Source: Rhizophagus irregularis | Taxonomy: Eukaryota; Glomeromycota; Glomeromycetes; Glomerales; Glomeraceae | Direction: 5' to 3' | DNA: 64,000 bases | Assembly (NCBI RefSeq): GCF_026210795.1 | Contig: NC_089433.1 | Location: 2,319,001 to 2,383,000 of the forward strand | In this document: in pieces, positions 59,561-64,000 of the stretch | Layout of the letters: every line of letters starts with the position of its first letter | Numbering within the stretch: the first letter of the stretch is position 1 | Made by a program: the position numbers and the translations under genes | The notes under the pieces: model-generated | Told to the model about the DNA's origin: nothing | The model's input: only the letters and a program-made list of their open reading frames with translations | The model's database searches: none

Positions 59561-62500
59561 TCAAAAATAACTAGCATTCTCGTCCATTTCAATAGCAGAC
59601 CATCTTTGAAAAAGTGTTCGCAAATCAATCGTGTCATTGCCTTCGTCAACAATGATACCACTATCTGCAAGTAACCCTGGTTCAAAATTCAAATCTAAAT
59701 TTACGAATTTGAACACAACAGAGGAATGTTCTCCGTCAAGTATTACCATGTCGAACCTAGAGAAATTTTATATTAGTCTTTAATCACTATAACAATCATT
59801 ATAACGTCATTATTATTATTAAAATTATTACCTAGTAATATATTGTCCTATATTCACTGTTACCTCTAACATTGGATATCCTGTCGACAAATCTTTCTCG
59901 ACAGAGTAATTGATGTCATCTATATAATTTTTCCAGATTTCGATTTCCGTTGGATCGTGGCCATCTTTTTTTAAGCCAATTAATATTTTATTTTTTTCGA
60001 GAGTTACGTAACAATCGGGTTCCGAAAAAATTGCCAATCCAGGACCAAATGAAATTGAAGTAATTGCAAGTTCCATAGGGAATACCGATGAATTTTGAGA
60101 TGGCGTAAAATTAGGTTTAGAAACAGGAGTTTCCGGAACTGATTCAGGTTCTAAGTATTATCGATAAAAAAAAAAATGTTGCATAAATATCTACTAAACC
60201 TATATTTGCCTGATATTTGTGCTCTGTCTATACCTAAATATCGAGATGAAAATAATGTCTCGAATACAATATAATCAAGGTAGTAAATGGAAAATATGAA
60301 GAATAGCACCTTTCTTTGACGATGATGAAGCTCTTCTACCACGTTTAGGTGTTCCTGTGGTAGAACCTCTGCGTGATACCCGAGTTTTTTCAGCACGATT
60401 TTCATCTTCATCTGTATGTGAAATTGCATCTTCGTTAAATGAAAGTAACCTATTAGGTTTTTTTCCTGGCTTTGCAGGTGAAGAATGTGCAGTAGCCTTT
60501 CCGGCAGAAATCGATGATTTCCTTGATTTAGAAGGTTGAACGACTGGTATGGAATTATTAGGCTCAGTATCATCATCTGGGCTTTCTTCGATTATGATTT
60601 TTCCTTGTTTCCACTTTACTCCACATGCGTTACAGAGAGTTCCTAAATAATAATGTTGTTATGTTTTAACACGTGTAAAATTTTAAGTGTTATGATAAAT
60701 CATTAAGATTTACCTGGCCCTTTAGGTCCTCTTCTCCACATTGGAGTATATCTTGCACCACAGTACATACAATTTTTCTTTTCAGAGCTCGGTTCTACAG
60801 TACCAGTTGGATCAAGAACGGATCTCGATTTTTTTGACGTGTTTGTAGAAGACTTTGTTTTTTTACTAGCTAGATAAAAAAAAAATACGATTAATAAATT
60901 TAAAATTCCATAAATTATATTACCACCATGTCGAAATAAATAAATTCATACTATCATTTTTAGAAGTATTTTTTGTTTTTCTGACTTTTTTGGCAACTGT
61001 CTTAAAAAGAAATATAGTTTTTTTTAAAAATATAAAAATATTAATTTCTGAATAAAATAAATTTCCCCTTTTAAAAATATTATGAGAAATAAAATTACTT
61101 ACAGATGCTGTCCTTTTTTGTCCTGGAGCTTTTCGTTTTCCTCTTTTCCTTCCAACTGTAATATCGATATCCACGTCTATCTCTGAATCATCAGTTTTTT
61201 TTTCAATATCAATTACTTCGTCTACTGTTTTACTTTCATTAACGTGTATCGTTGTTGTCCATGTTTTTTGATATTTCTTAAAGATTAAAAAGATATATTT
61301 AATTAAAATTATGAAAATCCTCGATAGTAAATTAAATTTTTCTTTCAATATACCTTTATTTTTTCCCTATTAAAGTCACGAGGAACGCGCATTTGTAAGT
61401 AACGTTCTTTACATTTACGTTTAAGCTTGAAATATAACAAATTTTTTTTTTAGATTACTTCGGATTAATAGGATGCAATACGATTAAGATTAACAACGTA
61501 CCTTTTCATCCATTAAACGTTCGACCGTATCTTCATCATTTACAGTTCTATATAACGCGTTCCATATCTCTTCAGTTACCGATTTTATGCTAATTTCCCA
61601 TTCTTCTGGGTTATCACGAGATCTTTTCACGTCATTTTCATCAGATGGCGAAACATAACTTGCAATAACCTATTATATATCTTATTAATAAATTAATAAT
61701 ACTAAATAAAATTAAGTTTTCCCATTTACCTCGTAAAAATTATCATCGCCTTCTGGATTACGCTCAATAATAGCATCTTTGGGAAACAAAAATCTAGTTT
61801 TTCGATCTTCCTTAAACGTTAAAATTACCTCGCATCTCACTGCATGTTCATATGCAGTAGATGCGGGAATTTCTGCAGGTTGATTCCATATTTTAAACTT
61901 GTTAAGTGCTGCATAATGAGCAGATTCAGTAGCTACTAACATTCTCTGCGAGGACAATGAGTTAACCGTTTGTCTTTTCTGTAAAGGAAGTTCAACTTCC
62001 ACATGATTTTCTAAAGATGGACTAAGTTGTTGGAAAACATTACGTTTTTGTGAAGATGTCGTTGTTTGTCGTTCTGGTGACGATAGCGATTGAATCTCCC
62101 GATTTTGCTCAGTTAACGAATCTGATTGTATCATTTGATTTTGCTCATTAGGTAATGAAGTTGGTTGCTGCTGTTCGGAAGATGGTTGAACTGGACGATG
62201 TTTCTCCGAAGTCTGATCTTGTGAAAGTAAGAATTGTCCCGATTGATATTGTTGCGATTGTGTAGTCTTCGATAAAATTGAATGAGAATTAGGACGTTGA
62301 TGCAACACAGGTGCAGCAAGAGGTTGAGATGAAGTGTTGGATTGTGATGCTAACAGATAACTTAGATGATTAATTAAAGCATTTTTCTGTTCTTGCGATA
62401 AGTTAGGTGCTGTCTCAGGCTGAGATAATTGTTTTTGTATTGCTAATATCTGTGCTGGATTGTAGGTTTGAAGTAACGTTTGCATAACACTTGTCAATTG

Positions 62501-63363
62501 AGGCGAGAATCTAACAGAATTATTTGAAGACGATGATGAAGAACTGATTGTTGGGCTCGTTCTAGGTTGTTGTGAAGATAAACGCGGTATAGGCATTCGC
62601 TGCTGAACTTGAGGATGAGATATCACTTGTGTTAATTGAGGTACCTGAGATACTTGTGATTGTGGTTGTGGTCGTGGTTGTATTGCAGGTTGTTTATATA
62701 CACGAGAAGATGATTGAGGGGACGACTGTAAATTTGTCATGATTGGAGCGGGAGCTAAAGGTCTTATTGTGGGATATGATGTTTGACCAAACGTTGGTTG
62801 TGCTTGTGGTGTGTGATGTACAGTTGTAAAAGCTAGTTGTTGAGGTTGTTGTTGAAAAAATTGATGAGTTTGTTGTTGATTCTGTTGTTGAGTTTGTGAA
62901 TGAACTTGTTGAGAAAATGAATGTGACGCGTCTTGCGTTTGATTTTGATCAAGGAGAATTTGCTGACTAACGAATAAAAGTTCATAAATTTGAGTATCCA
63001 AATATAAAAATGGACCTATAGATAAAGTACAAGTTCCAAGAAGACCTGTATATGGAATTGGGAGGGAATTTTCAGGTAAATCTGGACGAAAAAAGATTTT
63101 ATTTTGAACGGAATATTTTGTAAAAGAAGCTTTTAAATTATTTTCTCGAGAGAATCGTAAAGCAGGTAGTAATATACCACTATCAATAATCAGATAAGTG
63201 TAAGTAAACTTTGAATAACTTCAAAATAAGGAGTTTTATAAAGATCTAAAATATATATATACCTATCTCTAACGTTGAGAAAGCCATTCTGATCATCTTT
63301 TTCATCGTCAGGTTTAACTGCTGTTACAGGGAAATCGGTTGTAAACTTTCTTTTGACGCTCAT
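59561..63363 (-). CDS. Large GATA-type zinc-finger protein (1005 aa)
   Basis: Ten minus-strand exons: 63363-63263, 63179-61730, 61669-61502, 61425-61354, 61276-61103, 61000-60952, 60869-60714, 60642-60310, 60150-59832, 59756-59561. The N-terminal 110 residues form a compact domain (GILLPALRFSREN, TGLLGTCTLSIGPFLYL). Residues about 125-430 are Gln/Ser/Pro-rich, typical of activation regions. Residues about 465-535 form a second folded unit (RCEVILTFKEDRKTRFLFPK). Basic stretches precede one CX2CX18CX2C finger: C705, C708, C727, C730, with the finger split by an intron. The last 165 residues are a folded domain (LAITSISFGPGLAIF, GYPMLEVTVNIGQYITR, DLRTLFQRWS) that I cannot name. It is likely a nuclear transcription regulator binding GATA-like sites. 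The single-gene model is supported by in-frame phases at all nine junctions. Confidence 0.85.
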
Positions 63364-63935
63364 TTTAATTTAGAACTTTTACGCGATTCGACTGATGAAT
63401 GCGAAAATTGGTAAAGAAAGTAAGAACGAAATCGTTGATCGTGAAAAGTAAGAGTACACTCCATACCAGGTGACCGGAACGATTATATAATTTTTGTTAG
63501 AAGTATACAGTTTAAATTCTCAAAGTTATCAAAGATAATAAATAAAATGAAGATCAATACTAAATAAATATAAACTATACAAATACAAATACTTGAAATT
63601 CTTTCCCCTCAAAAATAAAACTTTTGTATACATCCTCAAAAAATACAAAGTAAATCAACTTTTACTTTTTTACGCGATTATAGGTAATCAAATCAATTAA
63701 TTTAGAAAATAATGGCTAGATTTGCAAATATGACTTTTTTATTTAAAAAGAAATCCAAAGTGACACTACGGAAAAGCGAATTAAGAAATAATTTCATTTT
63801 CATTTTGTTTTTTTATCCGAGATATGAAATTGTCCTTTTTTTTTGTGTTAATTGGTACAATTATGGTTAATCACATTTTCGAAAATCAATATATATTGAT
63901 TCCAGGGCATTAAAAAAGGTTGACTTTACATAATG

Positions 63936-63977
<42 letters not shown>

Positions 63978-64000
63978 ATTTTATAAAAGTATTTTTAGAT
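63364..64000. promoter_or_regulatory. Upstream region of the GATA gene
   Basis: Contains the promoter of the leftward GATA gene. An AT dinucleotide microsatellite fills about 63937-63973. No other gene is seen to the window edge. Confidence 0.5.
63937..63973. repeat. AT dinucleotide microsatellite
   Basis: About 18 uninterrupted at units. Confidence 0.9.

Noticed and set aside
60151-60576. 141-codon minus-strand frame overlapping the GATA gene
   Set aside because: It is an out-of-frame shadow of exon 8 extended into the intron. The GATA frame carries the conserved finger.
1-64000. CRISPR arrays, bacterial operons, riboswitches
   Set aside because: The spliceosomal introns and gene content are eukaryotic, and the tandem arrays found have no spacer pattern.

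Overview
The window looks like nuclear DNA of an arbuscular mycorrhizal fungus (Glomeromycotina, close to Rhizophagus). The reasons are extreme AT-richness, genes with many short GT-AG introns, and core fungal genes (cytochrome c peroxidase, Ysc84, Vps39, peroxisomal ABC transporter, GATA factor). Two tyrosine-kinase-like kinases with an SGNNxIDEI/ASQ leader, a MATA-HMG-like protein and heavy decayed transposon debris also fit that lineage. The organism call is an inference from protein recognition; no search was run. All exon models were built by hand, and their exon sums are divisible by three.

Layout. 1-4141: AT-rich, simple repeats, one possible 51-aa membrane peptide. 4142-4475: two-exon small subunit of serine palmitoyltransferase. 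4476-7317: intergenic with a palindromic element. 7318-9903: nine-exon lineage-specific nuclear-type protein with a zinc ribbon. 9904-20005: repeat-rich desert holding a decayed inverted copy of that same gene, another coding relic, several TIR/MITE elements and a hairpin-repeat array. 20006-31000: gene-dense (CCP1, YSC84/LSB3, a TMEM41-like membrane protein, an unrecognised 328-aa protein, a 13-exon CorA transporter). 31331-34430: two paralogous TKL kinases tail to tail. 35587-35916: MATA-HMG-like protein. 37562-49000: second repeat desert with a large palindrome, a hAT transposon with perfect 8-bp target duplication, a roughly 100-bp tandem array, long-TIR and pogo-like elements, and more hairpin repeats. 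50060-63363: gene-dense again (20-exon VPS39; 25-exon ABCD transporter; 10-exon GATA protein of 1005 aa).

The genes do not form one pathway. They touch mitochondrial peroxide removal, sphingolipid synthesis, endocytic actin patches, ER/Golgi membranes, metal transport, vacuolar fusion, peroxisomal acyl-CoA import and transcription. Gene-rich islands alternate with repeat deserts.

The most surprising observation is in the ABCD gene. The reading frame across the H-loop/C-terminal junction is restored only by a one-nucleotide exon (position 55571) flanked by consensus splice sites. The same gene also carries 11-nt and 18-nt exons. Other notable items are the transition-biased relic of the zinc-ribbon gene, a hairpin repeat family that recurs inside unrelated TIR elements, and the intact-ended but broken hAT element.
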